Below are positions 1 to 8,243 of a stretch of 64,000 nt of DNA, one piece after another. Origin of the DNA: Palsa-872 sp036844615. Its GTDB lineage: Bacteria; Chloroflexota; Dormibacteria; Dormibacterales; Dormibacteraceae. Made by a program: the position numbers and the translations under genes. The DNA lies in assembly GCA_036844615.1 (NCBI GenBank), contig DAIUFK010000001.1, positions 1 to 64,000 of the forward strand, given 5' to 3'. A model generated the notes under the pieces. That model searched no databases, was not told where the DNA came from, and saw only the letters and a list, made by a program, of their open reading frames with translations. Position 1 is the first letter of the stretch. The number at the start of each line of letters is the position of its first letter.

Positions 1-2
1 GC

Positions 3-515
3 ACGGCCATCCAGCTGAGCCGGGCCACCATGCGCAACATCCGTCAGAATCTCGTCTTCGCCTTCGCCTACAACGTAATCGGCATCCCGATCGCCGCCGG
101 CGTTCTCTATCCGTTCGTGGGTCTACGGTTGAGTCCCATGATCGCGGCGGCCGCGATGGCGATGAGCTCGCTGTCGGTGGTGTCCAACTCGAACCGCCTT
201 CGCGGGTTCCGATCGAAGTCGGTTCAATCAGCCGCCGTCGCAGGCTCAGCGCCTGAGCCGAAGGTCGAAGTCGGTGCGGACGACCGAGCTGTCCAAGAAC
301 ACGCCCCAACGGGCCAAGGAGACGACATGAGTGAGACAACCGCTGCCATCGATCCCGTTTGCGGAATGACCGTCGACACTGCAACCGCGGAGTACCGGTC
401 TTTCAACAATGGAAAGGCCTACTACTTCTGCTCGGGTGGCTGCAAGGAGAAATTCGACAGGGATCCCGCGAAGTTCGCCGTTGCCGGCGCCAAAGGCGGG
501 CACGAGGGCCACTAA
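3..515 (+). CDS. C-terminal end of copper-type P1B ATPase continuous with a YHS domain (5' partial)
   Basis: The gene enters from upstream of the window. The first roughly 65 residues are the end of a heavy-metal P-ATPase: the segment RNIRQNLVFAFAYN, the last two membrane helices and the MAMSSLSVVSNSNRLR motif, where Met and Ser-Ser are the usual copper-site residues of the last helix. No stop follows. The frame runs through a 35-residue linker into a YHS domain (DPVCGMTV, then YYFCSGGCKEKF), a small metal-binding fold common in copper and mercury proteins. A good ribosome-binding site inside the frame suggests that the YHS part may also be made alone. A second P-ATPase follows, so this looks like a metal-efflux cluster. 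Fusion or lost stop codon cannot be told apart here. Confidence 0.8.
   Translation, partial: TAIQLSRATMRNIRQNLVFAFAYNVIGIPIAAGVLYPFVGLRLSPMIAAAAMAMSSLSVVSNSNRLRGFRSKSVQSAAVAGSAPEPKVEVGADDRAVQEHAPTGQGDDMSETTAAIDPVCGMTVDTATAEYRSFNNGKAYYFCSGGCKEKFDRDPAKFAVAGAKGGHEGH
316..329 (+). promoter_or_regulatory. Internal ribosome-binding site and ATG for the YHS domain
   Basis: AAGGAG at 316-321 lies 5 nt before an in-frame ATG at 327. Translation from here gives a 62-residue free YHS protein beginning MSETTAAIDPVCGM. This supports internal initiation in addition to, or instead of, a fused ATPase-YHS product. Confidence 0.5.
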
Positions 516-560
516 CCTGGTGCCCGCGAGGAGAACCTGAGATTCAATCCAAACACGGAT

Positions 561-3056
561 ATGACGCCAAGCGATAGCAGTGACGTGGAGCCGGGGCTCC
601 GCCCGGGCGGGCGTTTGGGTGGCATTTCTGCGGTGCTCCACACGGGCGGGCTCCAGTTCATGAGCGAGAAGGCGGTTCTCGAGAAAGCCCTCAAGGCGCG
701 GCCGGGCGTGCTTTCAGTGGACGCCAACCCGGTCGCGCAGACGGCGACAGTTCGATATGACCCGCCCCAGACCAATGTGGCCGAACTCAGGAAGTGGGTG
801 GAGGAATGCGGATACCACTGCGCGGGGAAGTCGGTACCGGGCCATATCTGCTCACCCATGGAAGAGGCCCCGGGCAACGCCCCACCAACTGGGCCGTCGC
901 CCGCTAGCGAGGTAAGAACGACGTCTGCAGCGCCGAGTGCCCACGCCGGCCACGACATGGCCGCGATGGGAGACCCCGCCGCAGCAGCGAAGCGTGAACA
1001 GCCGAAACATGCCCCTCATGGCGAAATGGTTATGGCGCCTTCGGAGGCGATGGGCCACGGCGGCCATGCTGGCGAGTCGATGGCGGCGATGGTGCGCGAT
1101 ATGCGCAATCGCTTCCTGGTCGCCGTCATCCTGTCGATCCCGATCTTGCTCTGGTCCCAGATCGGTCGCAAAGTCCTCGGCTTTGAAGTTCCAGCCCCGC
1201 TCGGCCTGCGGGACGACGTCTTCCAGCTGATCCTCAGCCTCCCGGTCATCTTCTACTCGGCCTGGATCTTCTTTGACGGCGCGGTGCGGGCGCTTCGCCA
1301 CAAGACCCTCGACATGATGGTGCTGGTCGCAGTGGGCATCGGCGCGGGCTGGCTCTACTCCCTGGCTGTCACCATCCGGGGCGGCGGCGACGTCTTCTAC
1401 GAAGCCTCGACCGTCCTCGCCTCCTTTGTGCTGCTTGGCCACTGGTTCGAGATGCGAGCTCGCGGGGGAGCCAATGACGCCATCCGCACGCTGCTCAACC
1501 TCGCGCCCGCGCGCGCGACCGTGATCCGGAATGGCGAGCCGGTCGAGGTTTCCACCGCCGAGGTGGTGGTGGGCGATCTTCTGCTCATCCGACCCGGCTC
1601 CAAGATCCCTGCTGACGCAGTTGTCGAAGAAGGCGAGTCCGACGTCGACGAATCGATGGTGACCGGGGAGAGCATGCCGGTTTCAAAGACCTCGGGCTCG
1701 GAGCTGATCGGAGCCTCAATCAACAAGAACGGCTCGCTGCGCGCGCGGGCTCAGCGTGTCGGCTCCGACACGGCGCTGGCGCAGATCGTGAAGCTCGTAC
1801 AGGAGGCGCAGAACTCGAAAGCGCCCGGCCAGCAGCTGGCTGATCGCGCCGCCTTCTGGCTGGTGCTGGTGGCGCTGGTTGGAGGTGTCGGTACTTTCGG
1901 CGTCTGGCTGGCTGCCGGTGCCTCGGTTCAGACCGCCATCCTCTTCGCGATCACGGTGGTGGTCATAACCTGCCCCGATGCGCTTGGGCTGGCGACGCCG
2001 ACAGCGATCATGGTCGGAACGGGCCTGGGGGCGACACGCGGAATCCTCTTCAAGAATGCCCTCGCACTTGAGACCTCGGCTCGCATCCAGGCCGTGGTGA
2101 TGGACAAGACCGGGACCCTGACCAAGGGCGAACCGGAGGTGGTCGAGGTGGTCGCCGGCTCTCTCCCCGAGGCAGAACTCCTGCGGCTGGCGGCCGCTGT
2201 GGAACGGGAGTCCGAGCACCCGCTCGCCGAGGCCATTGTCAAGCGGGCCCAGGCGAACGGGCCAGCAGTGGCGGCGAGCGATTTCACGAACATTCCAGGA
2301 CATGGAGCGATAGCAACGGTCGAAGGGCACCATCTCGCCGTTGGAAACCAGCGCTTGATGGAGCGGGAGAAGATCGCGCTTGGACCGCTCGACGAGGCAC
2401 TTAAGCGGATGTCGATTGAAGGCCGAACGGTCGTGATTGTTGGCGTGGACGGCCAGGCGGCCGGCCTGCTCGCGATTGCCGACGCGCCAAGGCCCACGAG
2501 CCGCCAGGCAGTGGCAGCACTGAGAGCGGCTGGTATCGGGGTCGTCATGCTCACCGGTGACAACGAAGCCACGGCCAATCGCATCGCGAGCGAACTCGGG
2601 ATCACCAGCGTGATCGCCGAGTTGCTTCCTGGGCAGAAGGCGGAGAAGATCGCTGAGCTTCAGCGAAGCGGGAAGCGGGTGGCGATGGTTGGCGACGGGG
2701 TCAACGACGCGCCCGCCCTGACCCAGGCGGATCTCGGCATTGCGATCGGGGCCGGCACCGACGTCGCCATCGAGACGGCCGACATCGTGCTGATGCGCTC
2801 GGACCCGCTGGATGTGGCCACTGCCTTCGCCATCGGCCGGGGAACCCTGCGCAAGATGCGCCAGAACCTGGGCTGGGCGATCGGCTACAACGTCATCGCC
2901 CTGCCGATCGCGGCGGGAGTCTTCCAGCCGGCCTTTGGCCTTGTCCTGCGCCCGGAGATCGCGGCTATCTCGATGTCTGGCTCGAGCGTGATCGTCGCCG
3001 TCAACGCACTACTCCTCAAGCGACTACGGCTTCCCACGGCAGGGCCTCAGCAGTGA
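561..3056 (+). CDS. Heavy-metal P1B ATPase with CPD motif and cysteine-free HMA domain
   Basis: An 831-residue metal-exporting ATPase of the inner membrane. In order: a degenerate HMA-like domain (about 25-100) in which the usual CxxC loop is replaced by HTGGLQFMSEK; a His/Met-rich segment (about 125-175, AHAGHDM and GHGGHAG); membrane helices from about 185; the actuator loop with TGES; the metal-site helix with CPDALGLATP instead of CPC; the phosphorylation site DKTGT; and the nucleotide domain with GDGVNDAP. The HMA variant with WVEECGYHC and the CPD motif occur together in a known subgroup of putative copper ATPases, so they are inherited rather than decayed. The metal is not proven. ATG 561 has only a weak upstream purine tract. 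The frame is open back to 516, directly after the preceding stop, with no better start. Confidence 0.9.
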   Translation: MTPSDSSDVEPGLRPGGRLGGISAVLHTGGLQFMSEKAVLEKALKARPGVLSVDANPVAQTATVRYDPPQTNVAELRKWVEECGYHCAGKSVPGHICSPMEEAPGNAPPTGPSPASEVRTTSAAPSAHAGHDMAAMGDPAAAAKREQPKHAPHGEMVMAPSEAMGHGGHAGESMAAMVRDMRNRFLVAVILSIPILLWSQIGRKVLGFEVPAPLGLRDDVFQLILSLPVIFYSAWIFFDGAVRALRHKTLDMMVLVAVGIGAGWLYSLAVTIRGGGDVFYEASTVLASFVLLGHWFEMRARGGANDAIRTLLNLAPARATVIRNGEPVEVSTAEVVVGDLLLIRPGSKIPADAVVEEGESDVDESMVTGESMPVSKTSGSELIGASINKNGSLRARAQRVGSDTALAQIVKLVQEAQNSKAPGQQLADRAAFWLVLVALVGGVGTFGVWLAAGASVQTAILFAITVVVITCPDALGLATPTAIMVGTGLGATRGILFKNALALETSARIQAVVMDKTGTLTKGEPEVVEVVAGSLPEAELLRLAAAVERESEHPLAEAIVKRAQANGPAVAASDFTNIPGHGAIATVEGHHLAVGNQRLMEREKIALGPLDEALKRMSIEGRTVVIVGVDGQAAGLLAIADAPRPTSRQAVAALRAAGIGVVMLTGDNEATANRIASELGITSVIAELLPGQKAEKIAELQRSGKRVAMVGDGVNDAPALTQADLGIAIGAGTDVAIETADIVLMRSDPLDVATAFAIGRGTLRKMRQNLGWAIGYNVIALPIAAGVFQPAFGLVLRPEIAAISMSGSSVIVAVNALLLKRLRLPTAGPQQ

Positions 3057-3117
3057 ATTCGCAACCATGTCCTACCACCGTTACCCGGCCAGGCGATCCA
3101 CCGTTCGCTCTCAATGA

Positions 3118-3492
3118 ATGACCACTAGGGTCGCCGCTGGAATTTTCGTGGTCCTATTCATTGCCGCGTGTCGGCTACCCGGCTCCGCGCCGACTTGCAA
3201 TGCGATGATTGATTGGGTCAACTTCGTCCAAGTTGGCTCCACGCATTACGTGGCGGGATCCCAGCCACCGACTGTTTTGAAGGAGACCGATCTCGGTCCG
3301 GTCTACGCCAAGGTCAAGTTCAAAGTCAGCGGCAATGTCTGCGACCCCAACTACCGTTTGAAAGATGGGGACGCTGCGTTCCTGGATCCCGGATCTCCCA
3401 TCTATCAGGTCAACGGCCACTTGCCCGGCGAGCAACTGGCGGCGCGCTACAACGGCGAGATCGTTCTCTACAGTGCCTTGCCGCCACCCTAG
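3118..3492 (+). CDS. Small predicted lipoprotein, function unknown
   Basis: 124 residues. The N-terminus (MTTRVAAGIFVVLFIAAC) is a short basic start, a hydrophobic stretch and a lipobox ending at Cys18, so the mature protein is probably lipid-anchored outside the membrane. The remaining part has two further cysteines (Cys27 and one near residue 79, in GNVCDPNY) that could form a disulfide. The body contains YVAGSQPPTVLKETDLGPVY and is predicted to be beta-rich. No family was recognised. It lies 61 nt after the CPD-type ATPase on the same strand, but a shared function is only a guess. Confidence 0.65.
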   Translation: MTTRVAAGIFVVLFIAACRLPGSAPTCNAMIDWVNFVQVGSTHYVAGSQPPTVLKETDLGPVYAKVKFKVSGNVCDPNYRLKDGDAAFLDPGSPIYQVNGHLPGEQLAARYNGEIVLYSALPPP

Positions 3493-3611
3493 ACAAGATC
3501 AGTCGCTCGCCACCTCGGTCACCGTCCGACGGGGGCTTTGACGCCGGTTGGTAAGTCGACCGCAAGGCGTTGTGAAACGGCTGTCTGGATAACCATTATC
3601 CCAGTGGCGAG

Positions 3612-3628
3612 GGGCTTGCCACAAGCCC
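3612..3628. other. Short perfect hairpin in the 3493-3732 gap
   Basis: GGGCTTG, CCA loop, CAAGCCC: a 7-bp perfect stem with no T-tract. It could be a weak terminator for the lipoprotein gene or part of the leader of the J-domain gene. I see nothing else in this gap apart from the AAGGAGGTG sequence near 3680. Confidence 0.3.
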
Positions 3629-3732
3629 TAGCCGCCGTGCGAGACTGCGCTTCCACAGCCCGGTTCTGCTTGTGAGACGAAGGAGGTGCGGCCTCGCCTA
3701 ACGACCGCCGTCCCTTAGCCGACTACTACTTC

Positions 3733-4305
3733 GTGCTCGGCGTCCCGCCTGACGCAACGGAGACGGAGTTGCACGCCGCCTGGCGGCGGCAGCTCAAGTA
3801 CTGGCACCCTGACCGCGGCAACCATCCGGACGCGCTCGAGCACGCGAAGTTGATCAACTTGGCGCACGACGTTCTGACCAACAGCACCAAGCGCGTGGCA
3901 TACGACAGACAGCGGGCAGCCGCCGGCTGGCGCCCCTCCGCGTCGGCCCCGTCATACGGCCGCCCGGTCCAATGGAAGACGGTAAGCCGCGAGGGCCCGC
4001 CCCGCGCGCCGAAGGGATTCGACCGGCACGGTTTCGTCGCACGCCTGGAGGAGATGATGAACCGGGGCCGGCTGATGATTGAGAAGCGCAAGGACCTCGC
4101 GTCGGCGTCGAAATGGGAGGCGCAGACGCAGGCCTTACTGCGAGATGAGCTGGGCGACCATGCGTATACGAAGCGCTTCGAAGTGGCATTGAGCCAGCCC
4201 CGCCCCGAAGGCATGGTGGCGGCGTACGGGGTGCTTTGGGCCGCGTATGAAGATGCGCTGAAGGGCGTTCTGAAGCCGGTGGTGAAGGAAAGGCGCCCGT
4301 CCTGA
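3733..4305 (+). CDS. J-domain (DnaJ-like) protein
   Basis: About 190 residues. The N-terminal 60 form a J domain, with the diagnostic HPD motif in LKYWHPDRGNHPDA and the later AYDRQ. It would stimulate the ATPase of an Hsp70. The rest is charged and helical with no zinc-finger or C-terminal DnaJ domain, so this is a type III J-protein. The start is a problem. The conserved first J-domain helix (ADYYFVLGV) is encoded from about 3718, upstream of GTG 3733. A strong AAGGAGG at 3680-3686 precedes an open frame that holds no ATG, GTG or TTG before 3733. The next GTG (3686) is out of frame. A rare start codon or a small sequence error is possible. Confidence 0.7.
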   Translation: MLGVPPDATETELHAAWRRQLKYWHPDRGNHPDALEHAKLINLAHDVLTNSTKRVAYDRQRAAAGWRPSASAPSYGRPVQWKTVSREGPPRAPKGFDRHGFVARLEEMMNRGRLMIEKRKDLASASKWEAQTQALLRDELGDHAYTKRFEVALSQPRPEGMVAAYGVLWAAYEDALKGVLKPVVKERRPS

Positions 4306-4375
4306 CCGGGTGCCTGCAACGCCTTACGGCCTACATCTTGTGGTCGGTCTGCAGCGACGCGTCACATTCGCGGCA

Positions 4376-4401
4376 TTTGACAGCTTCGTTTGACAGCTTC
4401 G
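4376..4401. repeat. Tandem duplication of a 13-bp unit
   Basis: TTTGACAGCTTCG occurs twice head to tail (4376-4388 and 4389-4401), just before the DinB-like gene. It looks like a small slippage duplication with no visible function. Confidence 0.8.
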
Positions 4402-4440
4402 CAATCCAGGAGTTCCCTCTCGCCGGACTATGCTCGGAGC

Positions 4441-4923
4441 GTGGATAGGGAAGAGCTGCTGCGCACGATCACCACGGCCCACCGCGAGCTGGCGCAGCTC
4501 GTGGAACGCATCAGCGACGACCGGCTGCGGGATCCGGCAATGGGCGACTGGAAGGGCAAGGACGTGCTCGCGCACCTGGCCTGGTGGCACGACCACTCGG
4601 TGCTCGTGATCGAGGGCCTGCGCGCCGGCCGCCAACCGTACGACGAGACCGATCCCGCGAACACCACCGACGCCTTCAACGAGCGCGTCCACCGCGAGCA
4701 CCTCGACGATCGCCCGGACGTGACGCGGGTTGCGTTCAATCAATCGTTCGAGCGCCTCCTGGCGGCGATAAAGCCCCTAACCGACGACGACCTGTTCGGC
4801 GCGGACCGGTGGCCGTGGCTGGGCGAAGAGGCGCTGGTGGAGATGCTGCTGTGGGACACCTCGCGTCACTACGCGGCACACCTCGAGCACCTGGCGCCGT
4901 TGGCACAGAACGCCCGGACGTAA
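4441..4923 (+). CDS. ClbS/DfsB-type DinB-like four-helix protein
   Basis: 160 residues from GTG 4441, preceded by CGGAG; a TTG at 4390 would add 17 residues. The pattern is that of the ClbS/DfsB branch of the DinB superfamily: a first helix with REELLRTITTAHRELAQLVE, then the central DWKGKDVLAHLAWWHDH segment, where histidines sit at the usual metal-site positions, and a final helix with TSRHYAAHLEHL. Members include metal-dependent hydrolases and thiol S-transferases, and ClbS itself protects against colibactin. The substrate here is unknown. Confidence 0.7.
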   Translation: MDREELLRTITTAHRELAQLVERISDDRLRDPAMGDWKGKDVLAHLAWWHDHSVLVIEGLRAGRQPYDETDPANTTDAFNERVHREHLDDRPDVTRVAFNQSFERLLAAIKPLTDDDLFGADRWPWLGEEALVEMLLWDTSRHYAAHLEHLAPLAQNART

Positions 4924-5241
4924 GCTGGCCGGTCCCGGCGACCGCCCGTCTCCGTCTTCGCGAGTGCCGCGAGAGAGCGGCGGTCTGGCGCGGCGGGTGG
5001 CCGGCGCAGTTGAAGGGGCTGAGCAACGCTCTGCCCCTCGACGATGATGACCGTGCCCGCCCGCGTGGCCGCTTCCATTGGGCCGGAACTGTAGCGCCGC
5101 ATCAGCGCCAGCGCCGCCGCGAACCCGGCCAGGAACACCGCGATTTTGCCCAGGACCGGTGTCCGGGATGCGTCATGCCCCACCCCGGGATGCGGTGAAA
5201 CTGCATAGTCGAGGACATGTACAGTGCTGACACGAAGCGTG
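4924..5241. other. Gap of about 320 bp with a possible small minus-strand membrane ORF
   Basis: No convincing gene. On the minus strand a frame from GTG 5183 to 4869 would encode 104 residues with one clear hydrophobic helix (KIAVFLAGFAAALALMRR) and a long basic, low-complexity tail that overlaps the preceding gene. Only the helix looks protein-like. It may be a relic or a small membrane peptide. No terminator or promoter is obvious. Confidence 0.25.
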
Positions 5242-6339
5242 ATGTCCAAAGGCGTGCAAAAGCTACCCGATGACTTTGAAATCCTCTCCGAGCAGCAATG
5301 TCTCGAGTTGCTGGCTTCGCGAGATTTGGGCCGCATCGCATTTCCAGTCGGAGAAGAGACTGAAATTTTTCCTGTCAACTACTCCACCGACGGAGTCATC
5401 GGTGTTGAGCGAGCACCTGTGCGAGGGTTGGCTTTCATCCACATCATCGACTCGATGTTTAACCAGCACGCCAAATGGCTCAAGGTCACACGCGATATCC
5501 CGTGGCGCCGGCCGATCGCGTCTCTCAACTACCTACTCTCGTCGCACGTCTGGCGCCAGGACCACAACGGCTTCTCGCACCAGGATCCCGGCTTCATCGA
5601 CTACGTCGTCAACAAGAAGGCCGAGGTTATACGCGTATATCTCCCTCCCGACGCCAACACCCTGCTCTCGGTGGCAGATCACTGCCTTCGCAGCCGCAAC
5701 TACGTCAACGTGATTGTGGCCGGCAAGCAGCCCGCGCTCAACTACTTGTCAATGGACGAGGCGGTGGCACACTGCACTCGCGGAATCGGCATCTGGGAAT
5801 GGGCGAGTAGTGACCATGGCGGCGATCCCGACGTCGTGATGGCTTGCGCCGGCGACACCCCGACGCTCGAGACGCTTGCAGCGACCGACCTCCTCCGCCG
5901 CCACCTCCCCCACCTGAAGGTGCGCGTTGTCAACGTGGTCGATCTCATGCGGCTTCAGCCTGCCAGCGAGCATCCGCACGGTCTGTCGGACGATGAGTTC
6001 GACGCACTGTTCACCACTGAACGGCCCGTCATATTCGCGCATCACGGCTATCCGTGGCTGATTCATCGCCTCACCTACCGGCGCACCAACCACCAGAACA
6101 TCCACGTGCGCGGCTACAAGGAAGAGGGGACGACCACGACTCCGTTCGACATGGTCATGCTCAACGATCTCGATCGCTTTCACCTGGTCATGGACGTGAT
6201 CGACCGCGTTCCGGGACTGGGTTCGAGAGCCGGCCACATCCGCCAGGAGATGGCTGACGAGCGACTGCGTCTGAGGCAGTACACGCGTGACTTCGGTGAC
6301 GATCCGGATCACATTCGCCGCTGGATCTGGCCCTACTAG
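5242..6339 (+). pseudogene. xfp: Phosphoketolase remnant joined to the start of a pyridoxamine-oxidase-like protein
   Basis: The open frame (365 residues from ATG 5242) is a chimera. Residues 1-50 (DFEILSEQQCLELLASRD, FPVNYSTDG) resemble the start of a pyridoxamine-5'-phosphate-oxidase-like flavin protein. From about residue 65 it is a near-textbook phosphoketolase C-terminal region: AFIHIIDSMFNQHAKWLK, SHVWRQDHNGFSHQDPGF, LPPDANTLLSVADHC. The roughly 500 N-terminal residues with the thiamine-diphosphate site are absent. At 5402-5434 the other frame reads VLSEHLCEGWL, the phosphoketolase segment that normally stands about 16 residues before AFIHI. A deletion of about 52 nt between GGCT repeats would explain the change of frame. 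Acetate kinase, the usual partner, follows 8 nt later. The product cannot be an active phosphoketolase. Confidence 0.8.
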
Positions 6340-6347
6340 GCCACCGG

Positions 6348-7448
6348 GTGCGCGTACTCGTCGTCAATGCCGGTTCGAGCTCGCTCAAGGTGAGCTTGAT
6401 CGGCCCGGACGATGCGACTCTCGCCAAACGCGAGTTCCAGGCTTCGGGCGGGCGCTTCGAGAGCGGACAGCTCGTAGGAGCGGTGCGCGAGATGAAGGGT
6501 TTCGAGGCGGTCGGCCACAGGCTCGTTCACGGGGGTCCGCGCTTCTCGAGCTCCACGCTGATCGACACCGAGATGCTCGGTTACCTGGCCACGATCACCG
6601 ACCTGGCCCCGCTACACCTGCCGGCGGCGCTGGCCGGCATCTCCGCCGTCGGCAAAGCCTTTCCCGATGTGCCCGCCGTGGCGTGCTTCGACACCGCGTT
6701 TCACTCGGGCATGCCCCCGGCGGCATCGACCTATGCCATTCCGGCGGAATGGCGCGAGCGTCACGGCATCCGCCGGTACGGCTTCCACGGCTTCTCGCAT
6801 TCGTACGCCTCAAGAATGGCGGCGCGGCTCCTGCGCCGGCCCGAGACCGAGCTCCGGCTCGTCACCTGTCACCTCGGTTCCGGTGCCTCCCTCGCTGCGG
6901 TCTGGCGCGGCCGTTCGGTCGACACCACGATGGGGTTCACTCCACTGGAAGGACTGGTGATGGCGACTCGTTCCGGCAGCGTTGACCCGGGAATGTTGCT
7001 CTGGCTTGCGCGCCACGCGGGGTTGACCGAACCGGAGCTCAACGATGCGCTCGATCAGAGATCCGGCTTGTTGGCTCTGGCCGGAACCGGGGACATGCGC
7101 AACCTGTTGGAGCGTGTCTCCACGGGCGACGCAAAAGCATCGCTCGCCTTTGACGTCTACGTTCACCGACTACGCGCTTGCATCGCGTCGATGGCAGCCG
7201 CCATGGGCGGCATCGACGCTGTCATCTTCACGGGTGGCGTGGGAGAGAATGCACCCGCCGTACGGGCGGCCGCGGCAGGTGGGCTGGGTTTTCTCGGCCT
7301 GGCGATCGATCCGGCACTGAACGCGTTGCCAGGCGGCGATGCCGACATCAGTGCCGGCAATGCGAGCGTCCGCACCCTGGTGATTCACTCCCATGAGGAC
7401 GTCGAGGTGGCCCGCGAGGTGCGCCGCGTGCTATCAGATCCTTCTTAG
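6348..7448 (+). CDS. ackA: Acetate kinase
   Basis: 366 residues from GTG 6348, slightly shorter than the usual 390-400. Makes ATP from acetyl phosphate and ADP (reversible) in the cytoplasm. Family signatures are present: VLVVNAGSSSLKVSL at the N-terminus, HRLVHGG, FDTAFH, RYGFHGFSH, HLGSGAS, MGFTPLEGLVMATRSGSVDP, and the ATP-site FTGGVGENA. In phosphoketolase pathways it consumes the acetyl phosphate made by Xfp, and the two genes are often adjacent, as here. Since the neighbouring xfp is broken, the kinase now probably depends on another acetyl-phosphate source such as Pta, or works towards acetate activation. Confidence 0.95.
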   Translation: MRVLVVNAGSSSLKVSLIGPDDATLAKREFQASGGRFESGQLVGAVREMKGFEAVGHRLVHGGPRFSSSTLIDTEMLGYLATITDLAPLHLPAALAGISAVGKAFPDVPAVACFDTAFHSGMPPAASTYAIPAEWRERHGIRRYGFHGFSHSYASRMAARLLRRPETELRLVTCHLGSGASLAAVWRGRSVDTTMGFTPLEGLVMATRSGSVDPGMLLWLARHAGLTEPELNDALDQRSGLLALAGTGDMRNLLERVSTGDAKASLAFDVYVHRLRACIASMAAAMGGIDAVIFTGGVGENAPAVRAAAAGGLGFLGLAIDPALNALPGGDADISAGNASVRTLVIHSHEDVEVAREVRRVLSDPS

Positions 7449-7637
7449 TAAGACGATGCCCAGGACAACAGATTCAACAATTTCGGAGCTCTGAAGTTCC
7501 TCGGAAGGTTCGACTTCGCCTCACAGGTATGGACTCCCTGGCATCACCTGACGAGCTAACCAGATCGCCTGGCAGCGACGCTGTCGATGCGTCTAACGTG
7601 GGTGAACACAGGAGTCCAGCGTGAGCAGGGGGAGACG

Positions 7638-8198
7638 ATGACCACACTCCAGAACCGGCCGAACACCGCGCTAATCGTCATCGACGTGCAGAACGGCGTC
7701 GTCGAGGGGGCTCACGAGCGCGACGCGGTAGTCACGAACGTAGGCAGCCTTGTCGAGAAGGCCCGGCGGGAACAGGTCCCCGTTGTCTGGGTCCAACACT
7801 CCGACAAGGGCCTTGCGAGGGGGAGCGACGAGTGGCGGATCGTCCCCGAGCTGACACCGGGCGACGCCGAGCCGCTGGTCGAGAAGAGCTACGGCGACTC
7901 CTTCGAGGACACCACCCTTGAGACCGTGCTGTCGGGCCTCGGAGTCGGGCGACTGGTCGTCGTCGGCGCACAGACCGATGCGTGCATCCGCTCGACGCTC
8001 CACGGCGCGCTCGTCAGGGGGTACGACGCGACCCTTGTCAGCGACGCCCACACGACTGAGGATCAGACGGAATGGGGGGCGCCGCCGCCGGACAAGGTCA
8101 TCGCGCACACCAACCTGTACTGGACCTACCAGACGGCGCCGGGGCGGAAGGCTGGGACTGTCGAGACGAAGGACGTCGACTTCAGCAGCAGGACCTGA
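7638..8198 (+). CDS. Isochorismatase-like cysteine hydrolase
   Basis: 186 residues. ATG 7638 has a GGGGGA site 4 nt upstream; a 17-residue longer start exists but is not supported by a site. The isochorismatase-like fold is clear: ALIVIDVQNGVV carries the catalytic Asp, VEKSYGDSFEDT the Lys, and VGAQTDACIRSTLHGA the nucleophilic Cys. Members hydrolyse amides or enol ethers, for example nicotinamide, isochorismate or N-carbamoylsarcosine. The substrate cannot be read from the sequence. It stands alone between ackA and arsM. Confidence 0.88.
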   Translation: MTTLQNRPNTALIVIDVQNGVVEGAHERDAVVTNVGSLVEKARREQVPVVWVQHSDKGLARGSDEWRIVPELTPGDAEPLVEKSYGDSFEDTTLETVLSGLGVGRLVVVGAQTDACIRSTLHGALVRGYDATLVSDAHTTEDQTEWGAPPPDKVIAHTNLYWTYQTAPGRKAGTVETKDVDFSSRT

Positions 8199-8243
8199 AG
8201 CCTGTATGCACGTTCTGGTCCGCGATAGGCCGCATCGCCTGGG

